DNA of 64,000 nt from Vogesella mureinivorans (GTDB taxonomy: Bacteria; Pseudomonadota; Gammaproteobacteria; Burkholderiales; Chromobacteriaceae), in assembly GCF_007644035.1 (NCBI RefSeq), contig NZ_VMTV02000291.1, positions 62,001 through 126,000 on the forward strand. Direction: 5' to 3'. The notes below the pieces were generated by a model, which saw only the letters and a list, made by a program, of their open reading frames with translations, had not been told where the DNA came from and ran no database searches. Shown here piece by piece: positions 17,801 through 26,742 of the stretch; the stretch's first letter is position 1, and each line of letters starts with the position of its first letter. A program made the position numbers and the translations under genes.

Positions 17801-18726
17801 TTTTCCAGCTGCCATTTGCCTTGCAGCGCGGTCAAGCGGCCCGCCTCGAACGACAGCTGCACGCGGGATGACGCCGCGCCACGGCCAGACAGCGGCGAGC
17901 CAGGCCAATAGCGCTGCAACCAGTTCAGCTGCGGGGCATCGGCCTGCAAGGTGGCGCTGCCCTGCCACTGCGCCCAGTCACGCAGGCGCCCGCCCTGCCA
18001 GCTGGCCTCGAAATCCACGTGTGATAGCTGGCTGGCTGCAGGCAAGGCCTGCACCTTCAGCTGGTGGCCCAGCAGGGTGTTGTTCAAGGTGGCGGTAAGC
18101 TGGCGCGCGGTAAACGCGGGCAAGCCCAGCAGATGATCCTGCCAGGAAAAGCGCTGCAGGCTGATGCGGACCTCGCCCTGGCGCAATAGCCAGTCCACCC
18201 CGGCGCCATCGCCTTTACCGGCAGACAAATCCACGCCATTGAGGTACAGGTGACCGTTGGTGCGCCGTTCCAGGTCCAGGCTCAGGCCGTCCAGCCGCAG
18301 CAGCGCCAGGCGCGGCTCCAGGTACAGCAGGCTCTGCCAAGAGGGCTGCACCAGCGCACTGCGCACCGTAACAGGCGGGCTGGCCGGGTCGGGGCGCACT
18401 TGCAGCTGGCTGATGGTAAAACGCGGGCCCAGCCACTGCCACTGGCCCTGCAGCTGGCCCAGCGACACCGGCATGCCCACCGCCGCGCTGGCCTGGCTGG
18501 CCAGCCACGGGCGCCAGCTATCCAGGTTGGGCAGCACATAAAAGCGGAACAGCAAGAAAGCCAGCGCCAGCAGCAGCACCACGCCCGACAGCAGCCAGCC
18601 TAGCCAGCGGCATACACGGCGCAGCCAGAAAATCACCCGCAAACTTTGGTCTGCGGGTGCTGCGGCGGGGGCGGGAGTGGGGGTAGAATGTTCTGTCACG
18701 ATTTCGTCATTGCGTGGAAAGCGCAT
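14845..18726 (-). CDS. yhdP: YhdP family AsmA-like envelope protein
   Basis: A very large protein (about 1293 residues) with one N-terminal transmembrane helix (WLLSGVVLLLALAFLLFRFYV is its core) and a long periplasmic part of repeating beta-rich AsmA-like segments ending in LTGASLLNPVLGAITF and SFDYDITGSLTDPQV. AsmA-like proteins including YhdP are proposed bridges carrying phospholipids between inner and outer membrane. Two starts are possible: ATG at 18726, which almost touches the glnE start on the other strand, or GTG at 18699 (VTEHSTPTP); neither has a strong Shine-Dalgarno. It is the first gene of the yhdP-amidase-tldD group. Confidence 0.88.
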   Translation of the reverse strand: MRFPRNDEIVTEHSTPTPAPAAAPADQSLRVIFWLRRVCRWLGWLLSGVVLLLALAFLLFRFYVLPNLDSWRPWLASQASAAVGMPVSLGQLQGQWQWLGPRFTISQLQVRPDPASPPVTVRSALVQPSWQSLLYLEPRLALLRLDGLSLDLERRTNGHLYLNGVDLSAGKGDGAGVDWLLRQGEVRISLQRFSWQDHLLGLPAFTARQLTATLNNTLLGHQLKVQALPAASQLSHVDFEASWQGGRLRDWAQWQGSATLQADAPQLNWLQRYWPGSPLSGRGAASSRVQLSFEAGRLTALQGKWQLENAALGLPGEAATAVPRLAGEVDYRSPAAGQHQLSAKHLYLQTRFGSLLQDAAVNARWHDSQGGFVEASGLQLAPVLPLLQPHVAALADSPVRQLAGQLQGMRWQWQGPLQQPRQYLFKTRFSELAPHTDAANMTLSGGLSGELVAGSQQGRLSLVASPMQLALPGQLKQPLRILGGEGELRWQRQGTGWQLAIPAMAVATPDFSARLQGQVRLPAQGASQSDLQLAIDRVAINRVPAYLPQLIGSDTLAWLEAALQGGQARQVRATLQGDVLQFPFAGGRGGRFTVDAQVAGGKLRFDPAWPLIEGIEGQYRMRNDAIEVTATRASTAGIGLQQVQVRLPDTMQDTQTLQIEGLAEGELSAMLGYTRLSPVDGWLGGFLSTLDSTGPGKLKLGLAIPLDDAEKTRVSGELHLVGNTLQLRSLPLPLLTGIDGVLHFNEHGIASPGIDYSAFGGRSRLQASLDARGRMQFSSQGQVDVPQVLQQYVPFLAPYALGQTGYRADFTVSNTLDALTVQSSLQGVRTTVPAPLAKTAEQSWPLQLGVFATQAGWQVDWQIPQHAQGLVALDHAGQLLGAGVGVGADAPDPQGRIAIKVDAPVLQLGPWLAALPEGQADGGEWPLPLSLGLSTPRFMAQGKVLSNVQAALAWRGGDSPLQLNVKSREVSGTLQYMPHGKGRLQARLAHLALPLNDDGLPPASEPEPEISIPGLDVDIAALQWKDKVLGSLSLKAQHQPQLWLLDEVLLQTPEGKLTMSGAAPEGKSSGARRTEISFAANSQNAGALLARLGVPDALVGGEGELNGRVNWLGHAAAFDLARMSGSVKLDLRKGRFAQIDPGAARLLGVLSLQSLSRRIRLDFTDVFSSGFAFDSLTGSADIDAGVFRSSNVLLQGPAAKVTLQGEADLANNRQQVAVRITPTLSEGVAVLTGASLLNPVLGAITFAAQKLLKDPVSQILSFDYDITGSLTDPQVRKVGQRVENKPAAAPAAP

Positions 18727-18727
18727 T

Positions 18728-21424
18728 ATGCCAGCAAATACCGCCGCCATCGCCTGTGCCCGTACATTCAGTTACTACCTGGACCGCCAGCTGGCGGCCC
18801 GCCCGGACGAGGCCGACAGGTTGGCCGCACGGCTGGATTACCCGTTTGATGCCACCGAAATGGCCAGCTTTGCCCCTTGGCACAGCTACGACAGCATCGA
18901 CGCCCTCACCCCTGCCCTGCGCAAGCTGCGCATCGCCGTGATGGCACGCCTGATTACCCGCGACCACGCCGGGCTGGCCGACCTGCACGAAGTGGTGACC
19001 ACCATCAGTCTGCTGGCTGACTTTGCCGTGCAAACCACGCTGCCGGTGGCACGCCGCGCGCTGGCCAACCTGGGCGACCCCATCGGCGAGGAAAGCGGCG
19101 AGCTGCAAGAGCTGATCGTGATCGGCATGGGCAAGCTGGGCGGGCACGAGCTGAATGTTTCCAGCGATATCGACCTGATCTTCATCTACCCGGAAGACGG
19201 CGACACCAGCGGCCCGCGCCGCCTGTCCAACCACGAATACTTCACCCGCCTGGGCAAGCTGCTGATCAGCGCCATCAACGATGTTACCTACGACGGCCAG
19301 GTGTTCCGTGTAGACATGCGGCTGCGCCCCTACGGTGACAGCGGCCCGCTGGTGATGAGCCTGGCGGCGCTGGAAAACTACCTGCTGACCCAGGGGCGCG
19401 AATGGGAGCGCTACGCCTGGATCAAGGCCCGCGTGATGAGCGGCGACGCCAGCCAGCTAGCGCCACTGGTTCGCCCCTTTGTGTACCGCAAATACCTGGA
19501 CTACGGTGCCTACGGCGCCATGCGCGAGCTGCACGCACAGATCCGCCGCGAGGTAGCCCGCCGCGACATGGCCGACAACATCAAACTGGGGCCCGGCGGC
19601 ATTCGCGAGGTAGAGTTCATTGCCCAGGTATTCCAGCTGATCCGCGGCGGCCGCGAACGCCGCCTGCAGCTGAAAAGCACGCGCGACACCTACGCCGTGC
19701 TGGCCGAGCTGCGCCTGCTGGAGCCGGACACCGTCACCGAGCTGCTGGCCGCGTACACCTTCCTGCGTAACCTCGAGCACCGCCTGCAATACCTGGACGA
19801 CCAGCAAACACAAAGCCTGCCCGCCAGCGACGACAACCGCCAGCGCATTGCCGCCAGCATGGGCTTTAGCGGCTGGCAAGCCTTTCTGGACGAGCTGAAC
19901 CAGCACCGCCGCCGCGTTACCCGCCACTTCGAGCAGGTGTTCTTTTTGCCCACCGAAGGCGCGGCCGCCCACCCGCTGGAATCGGACTGGCGCGATATCG
20001 CCAATGCCGACATCTCGGCCAAGCTGGCCGCACTGGGCTACCACAACGCCGAAGACATGCAGCGCCAGCTGCGTAGCCTGGCCTGCGGCCAACGTTACCA
20101 GCAGCTACCGGACGCCAGCCGCAAAAAGCTGGACGCCCTGATGGGCCCGCTGATGGAGGTATCGGCCAGCTTCGACAACCCGGACACCACGCTGCAGCGC
20201 ATCCTGCAGCTGATCGATGCCATCAGCCGCCGCGCCGCCTATCTGTCGCTACTGCTGGAATACCCGCAAACCCTGCAGCGCCTGGCCTCGCTGTACTCGT
20301 CCAGCGCCTGGGTGTCCGACTACCTGTCGCGCCACCCCATTTTGCTAGACGAGCTACTGGACGCCCGCGTGCTGTACGCCACGCCGGACTGGCCACAGTT
20401 GGCCGCACAGCTGGAACAACAGCTGGCCGAGTGCCATGGCGATGTAGAAGCACAAATGGACGCACTGCGCCATTTCCAGCACGCGCAGACCTTCCGCCTG
20501 GTAGCGCAAGACCTGGCCGGCATGTGGACGCTGGAAGCGCTTAGCGACGAGCTATCGCGCCTGGCCGACCTGGTGCTGGATGTCACCGTACGCCATGCCT
20601 GGCTGGACATCCCCAAACGCCACCGCGACACGCCACAGTTTGCCGTGGTGGGCTACGGCAAACTGGGCGGCAAGGAGCTGGGCTACGCCTCGGACCTGGA
20701 CGTGATCTTTCTGTACGACGACGACCACCCGGACGCCGCCGACCTGTACTCGCGCCTGGCGCGCAAGATCATCACCTGGCTTACCAGCACCACCTCGGCC
20801 GGCGTGCTGTACGACATCGATATCCGCCTGCGCCCCGACGGCGCCAGCGGCCTGCTGGTCAGCAGCGTAGAAGCCTTCCAGCACTACCAGCACCACAAGG
20901 CCTGGCTGTGGGAACACCAGGCCCTGACCCGCGCCCGCTATGTGTGCGGCAGCCACAGCATAGGCGCGCGCTTCGAAGCCATCCGCCAGCAAGTGCTGGC
21001 GCTAGCACGCGACAGCGCCGCCCTGGGCGCCGAAGTGGTCGCCATGCGCAACAAGATGCTGGAAAGCCATGCGGCCAACGTAGACGACGTCAAGCACGCG
21101 CGCGGCGGCATTATCGATGTGGAATTCATCGTGCAGTTCCTGGTACTGGCCCACGCCGGCCAGCACCCGGCGCTGCTGGCCAACAGCGGCAACATCGCCC
21201 TGCTGGCCGCCGCCGCCGACGCCGGGCTGATCCCCGCGCAGCTAGCCGAAGAAGCGCGCAAAGCCTACCGCCTGTACCGCCGCCTGCAGCACGCCAGCCG
21301 CCTGGATGGCAACGATAAATGCAGCCACCCGCCGCTGGAAGCCTACGCGCAGGTACAGACCCTGTGGCAAAACGTGCTGGGCGCGGTAGCTAGCGCGGCG
21401 GAAAAGCCGGTTCACTTTCAGTAG
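18728..21424 (+). CDS. glnE: Bifunctional glutamine synthetase adenylyltransferase/deadenylase
   Basis: Adds or removes AMP on glutamine synthetase in response to PII state, controlling nitrogen assimilation. The 898-residue protein has both nucleotidyltransferase domains: N-terminal GKLGGHELNVSSDID (deadenylylase) and C-terminal GKLGGKELGYASDLD (adenylylase), each followed by its helical domain (LGPGGIREVEFIAQ; ARGGIIDVEFIVQ). I start at MPANTAAIACART with GGAAAG before the ATG. The start is one base from the possible yhdP ATG, so the promoter must lie inside yhdP. Four copies of the 9-base repeat core lie in this gene. Confidence 0.95.
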   Translation: MPANTAAIACARTFSYYLDRQLAARPDEADRLAARLDYPFDATEMASFAPWHSYDSIDALTPALRKLRIAVMARLITRDHAGLADLHEVVTTISLLADFAVQTTLPVARRALANLGDPIGEESGELQELIVIGMGKLGGHELNVSSDIDLIFIYPEDGDTSGPRRLSNHEYFTRLGKLLISAINDVTYDGQVFRVDMRLRPYGDSGPLVMSLAALENYLLTQGREWERYAWIKARVMSGDASQLAPLVRPFVYRKYLDYGAYGAMRELHAQIRREVARRDMADNIKLGPGGIREVEFIAQVFQLIRGGRERRLQLKSTRDTYAVLAELRLLEPDTVTELLAAYTFLRNLEHRLQYLDDQQTQSLPASDDNRQRIAASMGFSGWQAFLDELNQHRRRVTRHFEQVFFLPTEGAAAHPLESDWRDIANADISAKLAALGYHNAEDMQRQLRSLACGQRYQQLPDASRKKLDALMGPLMEVSASFDNPDTTLQRILQLIDAISRRAAYLSLLLEYPQTLQRLASLYSSSAWVSDYLSRHPILLDELLDARVLYATPDWPQLAAQLEQQLAECHGDVEAQMDALRHFQHAQTFRLVAQDLAGMWTLEALSDELSRLADLVLDVTVRHAWLDIPKRHRDTPQFAVVGYGKLGGKELGYASDLDVIFLYDDDHPDAADLYSRLARKIITWLTSTTSAGVLYDIDIRLRPDGASGLLVSSVEAFQHYQHHKAWLWEHQALTRARYVCGSHSIGARFEAIRQQVLALARDSAALGAEVVAMRNKMLESHAANVDDVKHARGGIIDVEFIVQFLVLAHAGQHPALLANSGNIALLAAAADAGLIPAQLAEEARKAYRLYRRLQHASRLDGNDKCSHPPLEAYAQVQTLWQNVLGAVASAAEKPVHFQ
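18818..18829 (+). repeat. Exact copy of AGGTTGGCCGCA repeat (in glnE)
   Basis: In frame as R-L-A-A using the rare codons AGG and TTG in a gene that otherwise prefers CGC and CTG. Confidence 0.85.
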
Positions 21425-21438
21425 GGCAACTGTATAAT
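21411..21438 (+). promoter_or_regulatory. Predicted sigma-70 promoter of ilvE
   Basis: TTCACT, 16 bases, then a perfect TATAAT at 21433-21438, overlapping the end of glnE and about 39 bases before the ilvE ATG. Confidence 0.65.
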
Positions 21439-21476
21439 CGCACCACAGCAAAAACAGGACTAACGGAGAACTCACC

Positions 21477-22400
21477 ATGTCGATGGCAGACCGCGACGGT
21501 TTCATCTGGTACAACGGCGAACTGGTCGAGTGGCGCAACGCCACCACCCACGTACTGACCCACACCCTGCACTACGGCATGGGCGTATTCGAGGGCGTAC
21601 GCGCCTACGAAACGGCACGTGGCCCGGCTATTTTCCGCCTGCAAGACCATACCGACCGCCTGTTCCGCTCTGCCAAAATCCTGGGCATGGATCTGCCATT
21701 CAGCAAACAGCAGGTCAATCAGGCCCATATCGACGTGGTGAAAGCCAACCAGCTCCAATCGTGCTATTTCCGCCCCATGGCGTTTTATGGCGCCGGCAAG
21801 CTGGGCGTGGCCCCGAAAAAAGACGATGTGCAGCTGATCGTGGCCGCCTGGCCGTGGGGTGCCTACCTGGGCGAAGAAGGCCTGGAAAAAGGCATTCGCG
21901 TCAAGACCAGCTCGTTTACCCGCCACCACGTGAACATCACCATGTGCAAGGCCAAGGCCAACGGCAACTACATGAACTCCATCCTGGCCAACAACGAAGC
22001 CACCGCAGACGGCTACGATGAAGCCCTGCTGCTGGACGTAGACGGCTTTGTGGCAGAAGGCTCCGGCGAAAACATCTTTATCGTACGCAAGGGCAAGCTA
22101 TACACTCCCGACCTGACCAGCGCGCTGGAAGGCATCACCCGCGACACCGTGGTGCAGATTGCCGACGAAATGGGCCTGGAGCTGGTAGAAAAACGCATTA
22201 CCCGTGACGAAGTCTACAGCGCCGACGAAGCTTTCTTCACCGGCACCGCCGCCGAAGTCACCCCGATCCGCGAACTGGACCGTCGCGCCATCGGTGAGGG
22301 CAAACGCGGCCCGATTACCGCCGAAATCCAGAAACGCTACTTTGACTGCGTCAAAGGCCTGGACGAAAGCAAGCAACACTGGCTGACCTACGTCGCCTGA
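21477..22400 (+). CDS. ilvE: Branched-chain amino acid aminotransferase
   Basis: PLP enzyme making valine, leucine and isoleucine from their 2-oxo acids. The 307-residue length equals that of typical IlvE. Visible family features: [22 protein letters not shown], the lysine-bearing region [12 protein letters not shown], and GSGENIFIV and [15 protein letters not shown] further on, all typical of fold-type IV aminotransferases of the IlvE group. GGAG lies before the ATG, and a good sigma-70 promoter precedes the gene. It is followed by the small zinc-finger gene at 48 bases. Confidence 0.94.
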   Translation: MSMADRDGFIWYNGELVEWRNATTHVLTHTLHYGMGVFEGVRAYETARGPAIFRLQDHTDRLFRSAKILGMDLPFSKQQVNQAHIDVVKANQLQSCYFRPMAFYGAGKLGVAPKKDDVQLIVAAWPWGAYLGEEGLEKGIRVKTSSFTRHHVNITMCKAKANGNYMNSILANNEATADGYDEALLLDVDGFVAEGSGENIFIVRKGKLYTPDLTSALEGITRDTVVQIADEMGLELVEKRITRDEVYSADEAFFTGTAAEVTPIRELDRRAIGEGKRGPITAEIQKRYFDCVKGLDESKQHWLTYVA

Positions 22401-22448
22401 TTACAGCAAGACGGCCCGCCATGCGGGCCCCAACCGGAAGCTAACAGC

Positions 22449-22655
22449 ATGGCCGAACTGAAAGAAAACACCGCACGCATCATCGAAGTCACCGCCAAGG
22501 ACCTGCCACTGCACTGTCCTACCCCGGACATGGTGGCCTGGAACTCGCACCCGCGCGTCTTCCTGCCGGTAGCCAAAAATGGCGGCGAAGCCCTGTGCCC
22601 TTACTGTGGCACCCGTTACAAGCTGACCGGCCCGCTGCCGCACGGCCACCACTAA
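22449..22655 (+). CDS. Small zinc-finger protein (zf-CHCC/NDUFS6-like)
   Basis: A 68-residue protein with a C-x-x-C pair (ALCPYCGTRYKL) preceded by LHCP and WNSHPRVFLP, the Cys-His-Cys-Cys arrangement of the zf-CHCC family related to the zinc subunit of mitochondrial complex I. In betaproteobacteria such proteins are commonly encoded beside ilvE and waaF; their function is not established. It lies 48 bases after ilvE and is closed by a terminator, so it probably shares the ilvE transcript. Confidence 0.85.
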   Translation: MAELKENTARIIEVTAKDLPLHCPTPDMVAWNSHPRVFLPVAKNGGEALCPYCGTRYKLTGPLPHGHH

Positions 22656-22678
22656 GCCTTTTTAATGACAGCCTGAAC

Positions 22679-22706
22679 AAAGGTGTGGCCTGGCTACACC
22701 TTTTTT
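22679..22706 (+). terminator. Rho-independent terminator after the zinc-finger gene
   Basis: AAAGGTGT and ACACCTTT flank a 9-base loop and run into a T6 tract, ten bases before the waaF ATG. Confidence 0.85.
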
Positions 22707-22716
22707 GCTTGTATAC

Positions 22717-23772
22717 ATGATCAAAAAAATACTGGTAATCGGCCCGTCCTGGGTGGGCGACAGCGTCATGGCGCAGCCCCTGTACCGCCGCCTGCACGAG
22801 CGCCACCCGGGCCTGGAGCTGCACGTCTTTGCCCCGGCATGGACCCTGCCCCTGCTGTCCCGCATGCCGGAAGTGGCCAAGGCACACCTGAACCCCTTCG
22901 GCCACGGCCAGCTGCGCCTGGGCGAACGCTGGCGGGTAGCCCGCGCCCTGCGGCGTGAAAACTTCGACCAGGTGGTGGTGCTGCCCAACTCGCTCAAAGC
23001 GGCGCTGATACCGTTTCTGGCCGGCATACCGCTGCGCACCGGCTTTACCGGCGAGCTGCGCTACGGCCTGCTGAACGACACCCGCGAGCTGGACGAGCAC
23101 GCGCTGCCCACCATGGTGGAGCGTTTCTGCGCGCTGGGCGAGCCCCCGCGCCAGGCCTTACACAAGCCCATTGCCCACCCGCAGCTGCGCTCTACCCCCG
23201 CCGTACAGGAAAACACCGCCCGCAAGCTGGGTCTGTCGCTGGCACAGCCCATCGTGGCCATGTGCCCCGGCGCAGAATACGGCCCGGCCAAACGCTGGCC
23301 GGCACGCCACTTTGCCGAGCTGGCACGGCAATACCACGCCGAAGGCTATCAGGTATGGCTGTTCGGCTCGGGCAAAGACAAAGAAATCGGCGACGAAATC
23401 GCCCACCTGGCCGATGGCTGCGCGCTGAACCTGTGCGGCAAAACCGGCCTGGAAGAAGCTATCGACCTGATGGGCCTGGCCAAGCTGGCGGTATGCAATG
23501 ATTCGGGCCTGATGCACGTCGCCGCCGCACTGGGCGTGCCGCTGGTGGGCGTGTATGGCTCCTCCAGCCCGGATTTCACCCCGCCGCTAAGCCACAGCGC
23601 CAGTATTGTCTCGCTGAACATGGACTGCAGCCCTTGCTTTGAACGCACCTGCCCGTACAAACACACGCACTGCCTGGAAAACCTGGCACCAGAACAGGTT
23701 CGCAGCGCAGCGGACAGTCTATTGAAACACGCTGCCAACCCCAGCGCCCCCACCACCACGAGCGAAGCATGA
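22717..23772 (+). CDS. waaF: Lipopolysaccharide heptosyltransferase II
   Basis: GT9 glycosyltransferase that adds the second heptose to the LPS inner core at the cytoplasmic membrane face. The 351-residue protein begins MIKKILVIGPSWVGDSVMAQ, typical of WaaF, and has CPGAEYGPAKRWPARHFAEL (nucleotide-sugar side) and NDSGLMHVAAALGVPLVGVYG near the C-terminus. I chose MIKKIL over an ATG four codons upstream that lies against the terminator. Its stop overlaps the ATG of the TetR gene. Confidence 0.93.
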   Translation: MIKKILVIGPSWVGDSVMAQPLYRRLHERHPGLELHVFAPAWTLPLLSRMPEVAKAHLNPFGHGQLRLGERWRVARALRRENFDQVVVLPNSLKAALIPFLAGIPLRTGFTGELRYGLLNDTRELDEHALPTMVERFCALGEPPRQALHKPIAHPQLRSTPAVQENTARKLGLSLAQPIVAMCPGAEYGPAKRWPARHFAELARQYHAEGYQVWLFGSGKDKEIGDEIAHLADGCALNLCGKTGLEEAIDLMGLAKLAVCNDSGLMHVAAALGVPLVGVYGSSSPDFTPPLSHSASIVSLNMDCSPCFERTCPYKHTHCLENLAPEQVRSAADSLLKHAANPSAPTTTSEA

Positions 23773-24362
23773 GCCGCAACGATCTGAACAACCCCCAGGA
23801 AGCCAACAGCCGCCGCATGGAGCTGATTCGCGCCGCCGCCAAGCTGTTTCGCGACCAGGGCTACGAACGCACCACTGTACGTGACCTGGGCAATGCCGTA
23901 GGCCTGCAATCGGGCAGCCTGTTTTATCACTTCCGCACCAAAGAAGAGATCCTGGTGGCCGTGATGGCACTGGGCATTACCGCCACCACCGAACAGCTGG
24001 CGCTGACCCTGGCGGCGGCCCACGACACCCGCAGCAAGTTGGCCGCACTGTTCCACGTACACCTGCACTCGTTGCTGGGCGACAACCAGGCCGCGCTGGA
24101 AGTGATGCTGTACGAGTGGCGCAGCGTTTCCGACAGCGCCAAGCCCGGCCTGGTTGTGCTGCGCGACCGCTACGAAGCCCTGTGGCAAACCGTGCTGGAC
24201 GAAGCCGCCGCAGAAGGCCTGATCAAACAGGACACCCACCTGCTGCGCCGCACCCTGCTGGGCAGCCTGCACTGGACCGTACAGTGGTACCGCAACGACG
24301 GCGAGCTATCGGTAGCGCAGCTGGCCGAGCGCATGCTGGCGCTGACCCTGCAAACGCGCTAG
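23769..24362 (+). CDS. TetR/AcrR family transcriptional regulator
   Basis: A 197-residue repressor-type protein with the N-terminal TetR helix-turn-helix (AAAKLFRDQGYERTTVRDLG, then GSLFYHFRTKEEIL) and an all-helical ligand-binding C-terminus containing WRSVSD and GSLHWTVQWYR, reminiscent of KstR2-like regulators of lipid or CoA-thioester metabolism. Its ATG overlaps the waaF stop (GCATGA), so it is translated with waaF. Targets are unknown; no divergent gene is adjacent. Confidence 0.85.
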   Translation: MSRNDLNNPQEANSRRMELIRAAAKLFRDQGYERTTVRDLGNAVGLQSGSLFYHFRTKEEILVAVMALGITATTEQLALTLAAAHDTRSKLAALFHVHLHSLLGDNQAALEVMLYEWRSVSDSAKPGLVVLRDRYEALWQTVLDEAAAEGLIKQDTHLLRRTLLGSLHWTVQWYRNDGELSVAQLAERMLALTLQTR

Positions 24363-24418
24363 CTGTATGACAAAGCAGGCACTAAGCTGCTAGTAAAGAC
24401 ACGGCAAGCGGGGGAGAT

Positions 24419-24880
24419 ATGGCGATACACACAGCGCGCAAGCACCTGTGGGCCGCACTGGGCTGGCTAAACCTGGCACTGGGCATCATCGGTGCTGTTA
24501 CCCCCCTGCTCCCCACCACGGTATTCATCCTGATGGCAGCGGCGTGCTTCTCCCGCAGCCACCCGGCACTGGAGCAAAAGCTGCTGGACCACCCGCGCTT
24601 TGGCCCCGCCATCCGCGACTGGCGAACTTATCGCGGCATGCGCAGACAAACCAAGCGTATCGCCCTGTTGGCCATGGCCATCTCGTTTGGCACCAGCCTG
24701 GCGATGCTGGGCAGCCAGCCCCTGCTACAAGCCATGTTGGCCGCACTGTGGCTAGGCCTGTCAGCCTGGATCTGGCACCTGCCCACCATTACGGCCAGCA
24801 GCGCGGCGCAGCCATTACCGCAATGCGCAATGCGGCAAGGCGTGCACAAGGAGGAATCTCATGGACATCAGCAGCACTAA
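24419..24880 (+). CDS. YbaN family (DUF454) inner-membrane protein
   Basis: A 153-residue membrane protein of the DUF454/YbaN family. The family hallmark is the N-terminal LGWLNLALGIIGAVTPLLPTT followed by CFSRSHP and a second pair of helices (TKRIALLAMAISFG; LQAMLAALWLGLSAWIWHLP). Function is unknown in any member, though some lie near haem uptake genes. GGGGGAG precedes the ATG. The last 20 bases overlap the start of the next gene. Confidence 0.85.
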   Translation: MAIHTARKHLWAALGWLNLALGIIGAVTPLLPTTVFILMAAACFSRSHPALEQKLLDHPRFGPAIRDWRTYRGMRRQTKRIALLAMAISFGTSLAMLGSQPLLQAMLAALWLGLSAWIWHLPTITASSAAQPLPQCAMRQGVHKEESHGHQQH

Positions 24881-25430
24881 CCCGCTCAGCCCCAGCCCGC
24901 TATACCGTGACAGCGTAGCCGCCCGCCAGCGCGAGCTGCCGCCAGCCGGCAGCCTGGAATCCGCCGGCCAGCAGGCGCTGGAAGCCAGCACAGCACGCGA
25001 AGCCCAGCTGCAGGCCGCTACCCAGCAGGTAGCCGGCAAGCCGCAAAACACCGCCGCCCAGCTGAACAACCGCGCCATTGACCTGCAGTTCAGCCTGCAA
25101 GCACAGCTGCTGAGCACCCAGGCAGTACGCGTGCAGCAAACACAACAGCAGGCCGACAGTGCTGCACCCGCGGCCAACAACCCGCCTGCGGCCAACCTTA
25201 CTGGCGATAGCAATAGCGGCAACGCCAGTGCTGCCAGCCTTGCCAGCCCGTCGCCACAAGCTGCGGCCCAGCAAACCGCCGCACCGCGCAGCACGCCACA
25301 GCCTGCCGCCCGCGCCGAAGACAGCAACCGCGCCGAGCTGAACGCCAGCGCCCAGCAACAAGCCGTGGCACAGTACCAGGCATCGCAATCGCTACTGCAA
25401 AGCAGCAGCGGCATGAAGTTCAGCGCCTAA
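24861..25430 (+). CDS. Ala/Gln-rich hypothetical protein
   Basis: A 189-residue hydrophilic protein rich in Ala, Gln and Ser, probably mostly disordered or coiled-coil (AQLNNRAIDLQFSLQAQLLS at about 65-84; repeated QAAAQQTA-like runs later). There is no signal peptide or membrane helix and I do not recognise a family. AAGGAGGAAT lies just before the ATG, inside the end of the ybaN-like gene, which supports translation. The next gene (convergent) resembles the YjfB motility family, so a flagellar link is possible but unproven. An exact copy of the 12-mer repeat lies inside. Confidence 0.7.
   Translation: MDISSTNPLSPSPLYRDSVAARQRELPPAGSLESAGQQALEASTAREAQLQAATQQVAGKPQNTAAQLNNRAIDLQFSLQAQLLSTQAVRVQQTQQQADSAAPAANNPPAANLTGDSNSGNASAASLASPSPQAAAQQTAAPRSTPQPAARAEDSNRAELNASAQQQAVAQYQASQSLLQSSSGMKFSA
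25187..25198 (-). repeat. Exact copy of AGGTTGGCCGCA repeat (in Ala/Gln-rich gene)
   Basis: Read as A-A-N-L. A degenerate neighbour (CGCGGCCAACAA, 25169-25180) precedes it by seven bases. Confidence 0.85.
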
Positions 25431-25433
25431 GCA

Positions 25434-25482
25434 GCAAGCCATGAAAAAACCCGCCTCCAGGGCGGGTTTTTTCATGGCTTGC
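25434..25482. terminator. Long bidirectional terminator
   Basis: A perfect 22-bp stem around the 5-base loop TCCAG, with A6 and T6 tracts within the arms (CATGAAAAAACCCGCC and its complement). It separates two convergent genes and serves both. Confidence 0.9.
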
Positions 25483-25489
25483 TGGCAAA

Positions 25490-25669
25490 TCAGGCCTTCA
25501 CATCCACATTCTGCCCCAGATGGGCAGGGTTGTTTGTTTTGGGCGCGTTTTGCTCCACAGACGCCATCAGCGTCTGCATGGTGTCGCTGGACACCTCCAT
25601 GGCCTTTTTCAACACAAACGTTTCGGCAGCCTGCTTCACGTTTGTACTGGTGCTGGCACCAATCTCCAT
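25490..25669 (-). CDS. YjfB-like putative motility protein
   Basis: A 59-residue protein beginning MEIGASTSTNVKQAAETFVL and ending QNAPKTNNPAHLGQNVDVKA. This resembles the YjfB_motility family of short bacterial proteins of uncertain role, found near flagellar genes in Bacillus and proteobacteria. I start at the ATG with AAGGAG 8 bases before it, not the ATG eight codons upstream. It is convergent with the Ala/Gln-rich gene. The family call is from memory of length and pattern. Confidence 0.65.
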   Translation of the reverse strand: MEIGASTSTNVKQAAETFVLKKAMEVSSDTMQTLMASVEQNAPKTNNPAHLGQNVDVKA

Positions 25670-25758
25670 AGCATTACTCCTTCCGGTAGCCATAAACTAT
25701 TTGGCAAGTAGAAACACTTTATCGGCCAGATTCCCGATTACTGATAAAATAAACCTAA

Positions 25759-26736
<978 letters not shown>

Positions 26737-26742
26737 GCCACG

